Both the position numbers and the translations under genes were made by a program. This document shows, piece after piece, positions 46,960-59,700 of a stretch of DNA of 64,000 nt (positions within the stretch are counted from its first letter, which is position 1; every line of letters begins with the position of its first letter). The notes beneath the pieces are model-generated. The model was not told where the DNA came from and ran no database searches. It saw only the letters and a list, made by a program, of their open reading frames with translations. The stretch comes from Catonia carolina (Eukaryota > Arthropoda > Insecta > Hemiptera > Achilidae), in contig JAQMRL010000008.1 in the NCBI GenBank assembly GCA_035578175.1, positions 87,152,541-87,216,540 on the forward strand, in the 5' to 3' direction.

Positions 46960-47540
46960 AGCTTCAGTGCCCGTTCTTTGAACGGTTTCCTTGGTGTCGT
47001 GGACGGTCGGTTGGGGTACCAAGTTTGATCCCTGTCAGGTCTGATATTCTTTAACTATTCATTGTTATCTACCTCCTTTCAATGTCAGCATTATTATTTA
47101 TGAAAAAAAAAATAGTTGAACATAAAATAAAAGCGAGATCTTGGTGTTTTTAAATTAAGATATGCAGCACTTTATTATTTTTGTAATAAATGAAATAATA
47201 TGAAATTAAAACGTTTCATAATTTCAAATATATAACATTTTTTGATACATTGACTTTTAACGGAGATATTCGTAGTTTTTTGTTCACCCCTCCCTCTGAA
47301 CTACCCTATCCCTTTGTGATATTAAAAAAACTTATAGCCTATTTTCATTTCGATTATGTCCAGAACCTAGTTACCGAAATTAATTTAATTTGGTTCAGCG
47401 GTTCTTGGGTGATACGGTAACATACAAACAGACAAAAATTCAGCTGATCTTTTTTGGGTGTTGACGTGGCACATCTGGTGTAGAAACAAAATTTGGGGCA
47501 TTTTGAAAAATTGTACAGACAAAATCATAATTTTATTTAT
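46960..47540 (+). repeat. Insect repeat starting TACTAGCTTCAGTGCCCG
   Basis: Starts TAGTACTAGCTTCAGTGCCC, contains GGTTCTTGGGTGATACGG before ACAAACAGACA, and ends at TTTTATTTATATAGG. It includes a SINE-D-like box B piece near 47000-47045. Same broad class as 2262-2850. Confidence 0.45.
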
Positions 47541-48185
47541 ATAGGTAGGGAAAGAAAGTATTGTCTTCATGTAAATTTTTTGAAGTTGACTTTTCACTAG
47601 AAGTACATTTTATCAGGCCCACTGAACCCAAAAAACATGTTTTTAGGGATTTGTCTGTGTGTGAACAAAATATCTCATAAACAGATAGGCGTCCAAAGTT
47701 GTAACTTCGTAAAAAATGGTTTTTTTTAAATTGCGGTTTTAATAATAAATAGTATGCATTTTACAACTGAGGAATAGAGTACTTATTTACAATTAAAGTT
47801 GTAGAAAGTTATAAAACCTACAATTTTTATTTCAATTGTTTTTTTTTACATTTAGTTTAACGTCAATTAGTGGTTTTCTGTATTTTTCTCAATAAAATCT
47901 GTAAAAAATGGTATTTCTTAAGATTGTGACCTTAGTTATACATTTTATGACAAAAGTGTATACGATAAAAGTTACATGAAATTAAAAAACATACAACTTT
48001 TTTTATTAAGATGTTTTTCTACGCAGCTAAGTTTAGCGTTACTAGTGATATTCTGTATTTTTAAGTCCTACAGAGGTTGATTTTCATTTTATGTATTTCA
48101 CTCATGATTATAATTAGAATGGTTATGTTTTTCATTATTTATATTGGGACAAAAAAGTCATGTGTCTCTTTCACACCAGATTTTT
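47541..48185 (+). mobile_element. Element F copy, diverged
   Basis: Starts at AGGGAAAGAAAGTATTGTC without the left terminal repeat and ends ATTGGGACAAAAAAGTCATG ... CACACCAGATTTTTT. Confidence 0.6.
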
Positions 48186-49473
48186 TATCTTGTAATAAAA
48201 TAAAAAATTTATTTATTTAAAAAATTTATTTTTTTATTTTTTTGTTTATTAAAATATTTGTTATTTTTTAATAGAGTTCTATGATTCGTGTCTATTTAGA
48301 GTAATTGTTATTATTGCTTATGTATTATTTAAATTGTGCTCTCTCGTTTATCTAGAATTTCAGTAATCCAGACTAGGTGTGGTCTCATCAACTCTGGTTC
48401 AAAAAGAAATTACTGTAATAGAACTCAAATACAAACATTAGAATATAATTTTTAATGTATTCTAAAGAATTTAAATAACTTTAAAGATCAATAGTGTAAT
48501 AAATTTACTAAAATTTACATTGCCAATATTTCACATGTTAACTTCTATTACATTATAATGAAAGCATATTATTATGTCATATGTGTTTATGAATAAATTA
48601 TAAGAATATACTTGTCTGTACATGTCAACGCAAATTATGACTCCTCTTGTTTTTTTTTTAATGAATATGTGACCTTCCAGGTTAAAAACTACTGTATTTC
48701 ATTTGATTCTATTTTTTTAAATGAAAGAATAATATTTTTGTTAAAAATTACCAATGTGTCATTTACGTATTACCTTCAATATTCATTTCAAAATTATTAT
48801 TTATGTTGATTTCAACATCATCATTAAATTTCAAAAACTATAAAATGGTAGAGTGTTCTCAGTTTTATTGTAAAATTCAATTAAAAATAATATAAGTAAT
48901 TTACAGTACAGTCATAAAGTTACAATAAAAATTCAGTACGGTGGTATTTCTTATACAGTAATTAAAAATTTTATGTTAACTCAAGGACAATTACAAATTA
49001 CCAAGAATTAACAATTTACTTATATTGTTTGATCTTGTAATTGTTTTGATATAATTAAGTAATTTTTAATAATATCCTTTGCCATCATAGAAATCAAGTT
49101 TACCTAATTTTTAAAAATATGATGTTGATTATTACTTCATAATGAGGAGTACTTGACATTCTTGACATAATGATGATCATCATGTCATTGTAGTGTTACA
49201 TATCTATTTTAAATTAAATATAAAATCTAGTTCTTTTGTAACATTTTTATTAACATTTCAAATTCAAACTTGAATATAATTTTTAATGGTTGTATCAATT
49301 CATTTGTACTTGAAATGGTTTTAATGAAGTAAAATTACAATGGATGTAAAACATTAAAAAATATTTTTTTATTGTTTATTGTGTGTAGTATCATAAAATC
49401 TGTAATAATTTTTCTTACTGTACAATTGTTGTTATGTAAAGTTAGAAGGTTGTTTTGATCCCTTATAGATTTT

Positions 49474-49641
49474 TTTTAAATTAATTTATTTAAAGTTGCA
49501 TCAACTGCTTGGTCATTAGCGACTATGGTGGAGTATGTTAACTGTGGGATTTCTCACGTGAAAATTTCCAGACCCTGGCCGGGAATCGAACCCGGGACCT
49601 CCACGTGAAAGCTAAGTTAACCACTACACTACGGAGGCGGT
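49474..49641 (-). repeat. SINE-B copy
   Basis: Full-length minus-strand copy about 1 kb upstream of tan exon 1. Confidence 0.8.
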
Positions 49642-49764
49642 TCTTATAGATTTTAGTAAGTAAAATAAAAAAAGAGTAAAATGGTTTACCATTATACTTT
49701 TAACTTGGTGGGAAAGTATGATCTCTCATTCGATACACCAGGGTTATTAAAAAAAATACACAGG

Positions 49765-49870
49765 GGTGTCGATTATCTGAATGTCAGTCATCTGAACGGT
49801 CAATTATCTGAACCATCATCAATCGAAAAAATACATATTTACTCACGGAAAGGCCTTTTCTACTCTAAAA
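49765..49870 (+). repeat. Tigger/pogo-like terminal fragment
   Basis: Matches the terminal 100 bases of the 12886-13205 element in the opposite orientation (TCGATTATCTGAATGTCAG..., then AAATACATATTTACTCACG). No transposase sequence follows. Confidence 0.5.
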
Positions 49871-49989
49871 ATAAATGCGTTAAATTAGTGGTTTTTAAAA
49901 TACGGTTTATATTAGCCTTTATTAACCTATATTCATGTTTTATTCAACCTATGTATTAACCCATTTTTATTAACAGTTTTTCTTACTAT

Positions 49990-50155
49990 TTATTTTATTT
50001 TAAGTTGCATTGACATCTTGGTTATTTGCGACTACATTAAGGAGTGACATAGTGGGTTTAGATACATAATTTCCATACCCTGACCGGGAATCAAACCCGG
50101 GACCTTTTACTTTGTAGGCTAATGCGCTAACCACTATGCCAAGAAGGTGGTCGTT
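49990..50155 (-). repeat. SINE-B copy
   Basis: Minus-strand copy ending about 290 bases before the putative tan 5' UTR exon, so the proximal promoter may be short or lie within repeat DNA. Confidence 0.75.
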
Positions 50156-50443
50156 GTATACAGTTGTATTTACAAAAATATCAATCTCTTACAACTTGCT
50201 CTATCACTGTTGTGAACCTTTTATGAAGTAAACCTAACACATTTAGGAAATAAAGTAGAGAAGAAAAAATTTATCTTAGTTTATAATGTAGTAAATTTTT
50301 TTATACTTATCAAATACATTTTTATATTGTATAAAAAAATTAAATAATTTTTAGTTTAAATTTTTTATCCTTAAATACTTTTTGACTTCACAGTACAATA
50401 TTTGATTAAATTTTATGTAATATTTTTTTCTTGTTGTTTTCAG

Positions 50444-50644
50444 TGTTGAAGCCGTACTACTCACGGATTCCTTTGTACTTAATACCATAACCTCAGCTGT
50501 AATTGGATTAGTTTTTCATTACTTGACTTCCTCAGCAGTTCTTACACGCGACTTGGTCTGAATACCATTTAGCTTTTATACACACATTTTACCATTTTGT
50601 TGGTTGCGTTCTTTAGTATATTTTGATATCTGTTCGTGTTTACA
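50444..50644 (+). promoter_or_regulatory. tan: tan 5' untranslated region, possibly starting at a splice acceptor
   Basis: A strong polypyrimidine tract followed by CAG ends at 50443, only 200 bases before the start codon. This would fit a 5' UTR exon joined to coding exon 1, with the promoter further upstream. No confident TATA box or initiator was recognised. Transcript data would decide. Confidence 0.35.
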
Positions 50645-50731
50645 ATGCCTGTTTCTGAGAAAATTGGAAGAAGAAATGCTATTCCAGTGTTGTACTGTCG
50701 TGGTACATACTATGAAGTCGGATTTGATGTT
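50645..50731 (+). CDS. tan: tan exon 1 (codons 1-29)
   Basis: Begins at ATG and ends before GTAAGT at 50732, phase 0. It encodes the N-terminal strand with the motif CRGTYYEVGFDV typical of C45 proteins. Intron 1 (50732-56243, 5.5 kb) is the largest and holds two LINE remnants, a MITE, SINE-B, SINE-E and a piggyBac-like element. Confidence 0.88.
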
Positions 50732-53700
50732 GTAAGTATTGCTATACAAATATATTTTAATTTTTCATATTTTTTTGTAATTAATGTAAATCAGGGTTAC
50801 TTCATCCCGTTTTTCTATTATTTTTTCTACTTTATTTTCAACAAAAATTTTAAAAACTATATGGTATTGTTTTACTGTACTTTTAGTTTAGTAATGGGTT
50901 TTAACAACATGTCTAGTTCATTTGTATAAGCATCTGTAGGAACCAATTTTAGTTTTTTTTGAAGTTTGGGCCAATATTAACCCAACTTTGGGACTACTCT
51001 GGCACATTCATAAAATACCATTCAAATCTTGTAAATTTCTACCCCAGGCCCAATGTTACCCCATCGTAATATGGTGTAACTTTGTAAAAATTAAGTTACA
51101 GTTGGCCTATAAAAATTTAAATTTATATCATAAATTATAAAAAGAAAATGTTACACAAAAACTGAACCAGAATTCTCCTGTAATAATTAACTATTAATCC
51201 TAGATAAATGTTTACTCTAAATCTGTACTAGAGAGATAATACAACCAAAGACGAGCGAAAAGGAAGTGAAGAGCAACAGAGGAGGAAAGATAGCTGGTGC
51301 ACTCTGAGGAACTCACCACTTGCATAAGAAAAAAGCACTGTCAAGACAAACCAAGATTAGACATTATAATAGGCCTACTGTGGTAAAACATGTGTGTTTA
51401 TGCGAATGAATGTCTTAGAATGACTGGCAAGGCTGGTCCAAGAGAATCAAAGAAATTTGAGAGAAGATCCTTCGCAAGAAATTATTAGGTCCAAAAATAG
51501 TAGACAGAGAATATAAGTTACAAGGTCATGAAGACCTGTGCAAGGAAAATAAATGATTAATGGAAACGGTTAGAAAAGAAGATTAAAATTTTACGGACAC
51601 TTGTATAGAGTGGATGACAACCTATTGTCAAAACAAATTTTTAGGACATTGAACAATAGACTTATACCCTAAAAATTAGAGACTGCAGATGAAGGCAGAG
51701 CATAGTGATCTAGATCACATCACAGAGCCAATTGACTTTCATAAATTATATCCTGCGTTGTTACATTGTGGTCAAAAAGTCAGCTGGAGTTTGGTGAAAC
51801 AGAGTGTGACTTAGTAAAGGAGCAACCTCACACCCAACCTTAGCTGTTATTGGCTAGATCTCATCTGCAGTCTTTAGTTAGTTGGGGTATAAAGTGTAGG
51901 ATAAATGGTAAGTAAAGAAATCAGAAAGGATATTGAAAAAACTGGAATAGAACTTAAAACAACAAAAACTAAGTACAAGAAAACTTAATGAACTGAATCA
52001 AACTCAGACAACTAATTACGGACTTTAAGGGCTTCCATAAAGAGTAACAACAGAACTTTAGGTGGGCGGAAGAAAGGAGGAAAGCATACAGTGAACGAAT
52101 TCTGAGAATGTAGGCTGCAAAAATAGCTTTCAGAATCATCTAGTCACCTCACGTGATCTAAAATTGGGCCTATATGAGAAAAAAATGATATATTACATTT
52201 TTATGTATATATATTTTTTTTAAATTTTAAGTCCCATCAACAGCTTGGTCATTAGCGAATACGGTAGGTTAAGAAACCGTAACGATGGGTTTCGGCATGT
52301 AATAATTTCCAGACCCTACCTGGAAATCAAACCCAGGACCTTCGCTTAGTCGGCTAGCACGCTAACCACAACACCATGGAGGCGGCTATTTATATTTAAT
52401 TAATATATATTTTAGTATTAAAGAAAATTTAAAATATGTAGTTTTAGCATCATTGTCAGTTTTAATGTTTTGTGCATATCTTTTCTGAATCTTTAGTTGT
52501 ATTAGCTATTCGCACCTGGGACCTTTACACCTTGATATACAGGAACAGGCAATGATATAAAGGAACAGGCAACAATAACCGAAAGGGTTTTTCACCTTTA
52601 AAAGAAATCTCAGTTTTAGTTTCATTGAGTAATAAAATTGAATTGTAAATTTCATTATTGAAGTGGTTCAGTTGTAATAAACTCAGGTGTTAAATCAAGA
52701 GTTTGGGTTCAATTCCAGATTAGTGTTAGGAAAGTTTTATTGTCATTGACAATTATTAATACATTAACCTAATATAGGTAAGACATAAGGTTATTAGTAC
52801 TGACCTTAAATAAGTAAATCAATACACATTTAATATGGTACAACATGATATTATTTAAAAATTATGTGTGAAAGTGGTTATGAATCTTTTATCAGTTACA
52901 TTACTATTCAAAGCTTAACGCAAGGTTTAATTTAGCTTTGATGTTTGTACCTGCAACTTTTTACAGTTACCTTTTAATAATCTTGTTATAATTTTTTGTG
53001 CAATATTTTATTCTTTTATTAAAATATTATAGATTAATTGAAATTATTTATAATTCTTTAACTGGAGTTTTATATTAATTATCTGTTTTTCTCATTGATT
53101 TTTTTCCAGTGTAATTGATTCTAATTAGTTTATTAATGTCTTCTACTGCTTATATTAAGTTATCTAAGCTTGAAGACAGATTACAATCAAGTTTATCCTT
53201 TTATATTTTTTATTATTTTATTAATATTTTTATTTATAATGATTTGATTCAGGGTTTTTGAAAGTGATCTTTTTCCATTTTAATATGTATACATCCTTCC
53301 TTAAAAATGACATTTGTAAATTCATTTTCTTTAATGTTTATTTTTTTATACAGGCAGTCATTGTTGTTTTGTTTAACTGAATAGATATATTATTAACAGT
53401 AATAGCTTCATGTTAGCCTAAATTTTAGGATTTTTTAACCAAGCAATAAAAGTTGCTTTGTTTTGTGTCAAAACTATGAAAGTTGGCGGCCTGGTTTGTT
53501 TTTTGTAAAACTTTTTGTACTTAATATGTTTTTAACAAAAATCATTTGAAAAGAAAAAAAATGTTTCTCTAAATTCCTCAGATATAGTTTTTTTTATATT
53601 ATAAATAATACTGACAATATCATTTATGTTTAAATATTAAACTAATTAATTAATTGTCAGCTAAAAATAACTACAAGCACTTTATTAAATAAAATCACTT

Positions 53701-56700
53701 AGTATACAATAAACCATAAATTTTATGGTTCTTTGTTTACTTCATCTTAAGAACTATTGATATTGTATTCATGAGGTGTTGATTCTGAACATGTTACATG
53801 GCAAATGGGAGTGGTAACAGATGTTGATATGACGTTAATTGTATTTTGTTTACCTACAATCTTATCTTCGTTAAAATGTATACTTAATCAATATTTATTT
53901 AGCAATTATAATTCACTAATACATACTAAAAAGAAGTTATTACACGTGACATGCTATTATTGACAGTTCCATAAATGCATTTAATGTAATCAGACACAGT
54001 TGTAATTGTGGATGTAACAAATTTAAAATAAGAAAATTCAACCCTTTCAGTGCCAGCGTCCTAATACTAGATTGTCAAGATTTAGACTAAAAAATGCCAG
54101 CGTCCTATTATTAGGACATCAGCAGTTTTAGCGAAAATTCCAGCGTCGTCCTTTTATTAGTACGTAGACTAAAAAATTCATAGAATTTTTATTTTCACTC
54201 AATTTTTAAAAACGACTTATGAAAATAATCGGTAAGAAATGTAGATTGAAAAAATACATGTAGAGTTTTTCATGAATATAATTGATTAATATTGATTAAA
54301 AAAACTAAAAATCGGATTTTTAAAACGTTTATCGCAGTATTTTTATTTATTTTTTACAATACATAAATGATTTGCTGTAATTTTTGCATAATTAAATTGC
54401 TTTAAAGTGTTGAAAGTGAAATTGAGTAACATCATTTTTTAGGGTTATTTTTTTTAAATTGAAGAGGAAATTTCCACAAAAAATGACTATGTATCATTTT
54501 ATTTTTAAATTGTAAGAAATGTGTTCCAAGTTGAATGTCATACCAGCAAAAAAGTCATTAAGATACCTTGAAAAATAGCCATGTTAGGATAGAGATATAT
54601 AAAATGCTACAAATCGCACAAAAGTAGGTCGGCATTTTTCGGTAGGAACTCACAATATTCTCCTGGCACTGTGTGGGTTAATATGTCATAGTAATTAAAA
54701 TTTATCAATGGTTAAAATATTTTTAAAATCAGTTGTTGGCAAGCAGTCTGATTCTCATTTAAATCTCCAAAAATGTTAAATTATTCACGTGGAAAACCAA
54801 CAAATATTGTTTGCTAAGGTTTAAAAGGTCTAACCAATTAAGTTGATACAGTTGTAAAGTCATCACCGCAAGTCAGCTGTTTAACAGCTGATTTACAGAG
54901 ACAAAGGTCCAGTGGTTCAAGTACTAGTAAAGGTAGTTACTTTTATATGGTTTTGAATGCTAGACAGTGGTTACCTGTGTACTTTGATGGTTTGAGTTTA
55001 ATTAACAATCCTTTTCAGGAATGGTCAGCCTGAGTCTGTACAAGACTACACCTCATTTATCTGTCATACATAAATCATCCTCATCTCATTGGGTCGTGGA
55101 GATGCTTATTGTTCCGAGTTGAGCAGATTGCAAAGTACACACATTAAAGTTTAAAAAGAGGCCTATTGCCTCATAAAAAAGTTGTGTCTTTTAAGTTTTG
55201 TTAACTACAAGTTTGTTGAGATTTGATGCTGTTATTTTAAATTGGGTAGATCCTAATAAAATTTAGAAGAAATTGGTTTTCATGAAAAGTTACTTTGTTC
55301 TTTTATAGTTTGAAATCTAGTCTCCTATACTGGAATAAATTATAATTGTTTGACAATACAGATTAGGTCTCCTGATCTGTTTCAAATTCAAACTGCTTTC
55401 TCTTAAAGAAGCTGGGGCACCCATCTCTTCTGAGGTCATCCAATACCACATTGACGCTTGCAAGTAAACACCTGTTTGGGTGTTCAACATCTATTATCTG
55501 AAACAAATGATCGCACCAACCTTGCCTGTATTTCTAAATAATTGTTACCACTTCTGGTTCATTAATTTCATGCTTAATATATTTATTTCTTTTCTGGTCT
55601 AGCAAATTAATACTCCGATAAATATCTTATACTTTAAAACTGGCTGAACCAAAGTGTGGTACAACTTAAAAATTGTCTCCTTCCTCAATTTACTGATTAG
55701 AATTTTTCTCAGTGTGTATAAGCTCTTAAAACTTTTCCAATTTAATTTCATAATGTGATTCCACATTATGAGACATCTCATTCCAAGTAAATAAAGGAAT
55801 CTAGTAAGGTTTTGTCATTCAAAACTACTTTACTTGCTTCTGAGATAATAGTACCCCAGAAACCAATTATCTTTTTCTTTTTTACAGTGACCTCTGTAAA
55901 CGTCTGTAAATATCACTAAATCATCAGCAAAAGCCAACATTTTATAAGTAGACAAGATTAACAAAATTATTTTGTTGCTTTTAATTATTCCATTCAGTTT
56001 TTAAGTTCCAGCATGTATAATTTATTTCATATTTCATGTTTGTTTGATTCACTACAAAAAACTGGAAAGTATTTTGAAATGTTTTATTCCAGCGTAATGT
56101 CATACCTTCAGAAATCTTAATGTAATTAGTTTTCGAGTGCGTCTTCAGACAAAATTACAAAAAAGTTTATGAATTGTTCAGCCTAATTGTTTGTTTTCTG
56201 TTAAAATAACTTAAATAATTGGTTTAATTTTTTTATTTTTCAGGGTCGAACTTTCAGTGGACTAATTCACAGTTTCCTTAATTCATCAAACCCATTGAAC
56301 AAGGTGTACTTACCTTTATATGAAACATCTGAAGGCCGTGCTGTATATGAATCAACTTTAGCCTCTGTTAAAGAAAACTTTCCTCAGTATGTTCGAGAAA
56401 TGGAAGGGACAGCTGATGGTGCAAAAGTTCCTTTTCACAAAGTAATTATGCTGAATATTTATTTATATTGTCAAGATATTAAAATATTATAACTTTGTTA
56501 ACCATTTTCCCATGTATTGTTTAGAATTTTTTAATATAAAAAACCACAAAATATTTAATAGATTACTCTCATCTGATTAAAAAGGCAATTTTATTTTGTC
56601 ATCAGTCTCTCGACTGGTTTGATGCAGTTCTCCAAGCTGTTCTATTTTGCGCAAGTTGTTTCATACCTACATACCTGTAACACCCTACATTGTTTGTAAT

Positions 56701-59700
56701 TTGCTTTATATATTCTAACCTTTGCCTCCCCCTACAATTTATTTTATTACTACTTATTTTGTCCACCCACCTAATCTTTAACATTTTCCTACAGCACCAC
56801 ATTTCAAAAGCTTCTATCCTCTTCCTGTCTACAGCCCCTATCATACACATTTCATTTCCGTATAGTGCTATAAACCGAACATAGTGTTTTAAAGAAATTT
56901 TTCCTAATCTGTTAGTCAATGTTTGTAGTCAGAAAGCTGTTTTTCATTTCAAAGGCTTTTCTAGCTTGAGCAATTCTGTTTTTGATATCACTTGGACTTC
57001 TACCATCCTTTATTATTTTACTCCCTAGATAGCAGAATTCCCCAACTTCCTGTATGTTTTCGTTGCCTACTTTTAAATTTCCCATCTCTTCTAAACCACT
57101 CTTGCTGCTGCACAACACTTTTGTTTTGTTCTTATTAATTTTCATGAAGTAATCCTTTCTCATGATCTCATCCATTCCATTTAAGACATCCTCTAGTTCT
57201 TTCTTTCTCTCAGCTAATACTACTATATCATCGACGAAAAAAGGCAATACAAGACACATTGTCATGACAATTTGATGAAAGTAAGCTTACGTTGATGTTT
57301 TAATACTGCATCTGAAGATGATATGATTTCCAAAAGGATGTATTGTCATTTTTAATCAGTTGAGAGTCATCTGTTTTACATTTGGTGGTTTTTTTCGTGT
57401 TATGTAATAAAATACTGATGTAATATACTTAGGTAAAAATAATATTATACCATGGTTAAAGATTTGACCAAAATGAAAATTTCAAGTGAATTTTTATACC
57501 ATCTTTGAATTATCTCTGATTGATGAAGCAAAGATTTATTACGACCATATATATCTTGTGAATTTTCATAAATTTATTGGTGTATTGTTAGTTACGAGGT
57601 TAATATCAGTAACTGTTTTTAACTCATTCAAATTTTTCCTGTTATGGCCTATTCCAACGATGCTAGTTTACTAGCTACTAGTACTAGCTGCTACTACTGG
57701 CATGACCTACTAGCACGTAGGTGATAGTTCCCAAAAGCTAGTTAATTAATGCCAGTGATCTGAAAACATATGTTAGTTCTGCTAAGTATTCCTGTCCGAA
57801 GTACAGCTTACTAGCAACTAGCAACGTTTCCAAACGTTCACACCGAGGTAGTTTACTAACACTAGTCAATCACATAACCTAATCTCCCCTACTAGTGCTA
57901 GTAAAATCAAACATTTTCAAAGTCACTAGCGTGCTTGTGAATACTAGCACTTTAATTAAACTAGCTGCGAGTTGTTTGTTCACATTATGCTATTTTGCTA
58001 GCTGCTAGTCAACTAGCAGCTAGTACTAATGACGTGGGAGTGTGCCTTAACTGTAAGTCCCTTACAATTTTCACTGATACAGTCACTGGTTTAACGGTTT
58101 CCAATTTCTATATTTTGCGATACTTTACAAAATCTGAATTTTTAGAAACATAGTCTTGGGGAAAAGCTGAAGAAGAAGAAGAAGAAGAAGAAGAAGTCTT
58201 GGGTCCTGCCCAGACAGGTGGAGTGTCAAATTATTTACACTCAATCTGTTCGTTGCAGGGCTAAAATAAATAGTTCTGTTTCTTATCACATGGTCAGCCA
58301 ATTAAATGGCTGAATCATTTAAAAACAAAAGAGGTAGAGGTGTAAAAGACACTAATCAGAGTTATCTTCTCCGAAAGTAATGAATTTCATTATACAGCCA
58401 GACCCTGTGGTGAATGAAGTGAAGGTGTCATTTGCAGAGTGGAAATTATGTGCTTTTCAGAGGGCCCGGCATGCTGATAAGCGTACTTTCCCACTCAGTG
58501 AGGAAGGCAATGGTAAACCACCTCACTCCTCGTTTTACTTAGTAAAACCTCTATGGGTACAAACCAGCCTTTCGGCTGATGACTTAAACAACAGTCTTGG
58601 GTCACTTACTAGACAGAAAATTGTTAATCTCAAAGGTTAATTAATAAATTTTCATAGTTTTAATTCTTATTTTCATAAAAAAATTATTTTGTGAACTCAT
58701 TAATCAATAAACATTATTTTGTATTTATTTAATATTATTCAAAATTTGTAGACTATTATTATTTTTATTGTTTTTGCAGTTGTTCCTGTTACATATGGAT
58801 GATATATTGCCAAATACATTAAAAAACAAGCCATCTGATAACACAAATGGTTGTTCAACATTATGCATTAACTATCCTAATCAGGTAAAAACAGATCAAT
58901 AATCTTATGTAATTAGTTAAATCTATGCTATCATGATTGTAAGTAATTACTATTTGTTTTGTAATTAATTGTTATATCAGGCTTGTATGTAGATTTAATT
59001 AGGCTATTACTGGTTTTTTTTAAATTAATTAGTTCAGGCTATAATCTGTCCCAAGAGTCTTCAAACTATTAGATATCAGAGAGACTACAAACTAATGATT
59101 AATGAAAATTATATTATCGCTAAAGTGTATATGTTGCAATCTGTGCAATTCAGAACAATAAGCAACCCCATGACCCAATGAGATGAGGATGATGTGTATG
59201 ATGTATAAATGAGGTGTAGTATTGTACAAACTCAGGCCGACCATTCCTGAGAGGTATGGTTAATTGAACCCAATCATCAAAGTACACCGGTAACCACTGC
59301 CTAGTATTCAAATTCATATAAGAGTAACTACCTTTACTAGGATTTGAACTAGGAACCTTCATCTCCAAAAACAGCTGTTAAATAGCTAACTCGCAGCAAT
59401 GACTTTACCTTTAGACCAACCCGGTGGGTCAATTAATGAAAATGTTCAATGTTTTCAATCGATAATGTATGTGTTGCAATCTGTTCAATTTAAGAACAAT
59501 AAGCAACTCTGTGACCCAATTGTATGGTGGGTAAATGAGTAGTGGTCTCACAGATTCAGGCATTTGAGAGAGTATGATTAAATTGTGCCCCAACCTTCAA
59601 AGTACGCTGTTAACCACTGTCTTGTATTCAAATATGCACAACAGTAACTACCCCTTATTATTACTGGTGTATATGATTGGATTTCTGCTAGAGAGAGATA

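Noticed and set aside
57270..57340. Possible second Penelope-like motif (CTGAAGATGATATGATTTCC)
   Set aside because: The stem does not pair and the GAAA box is absent.
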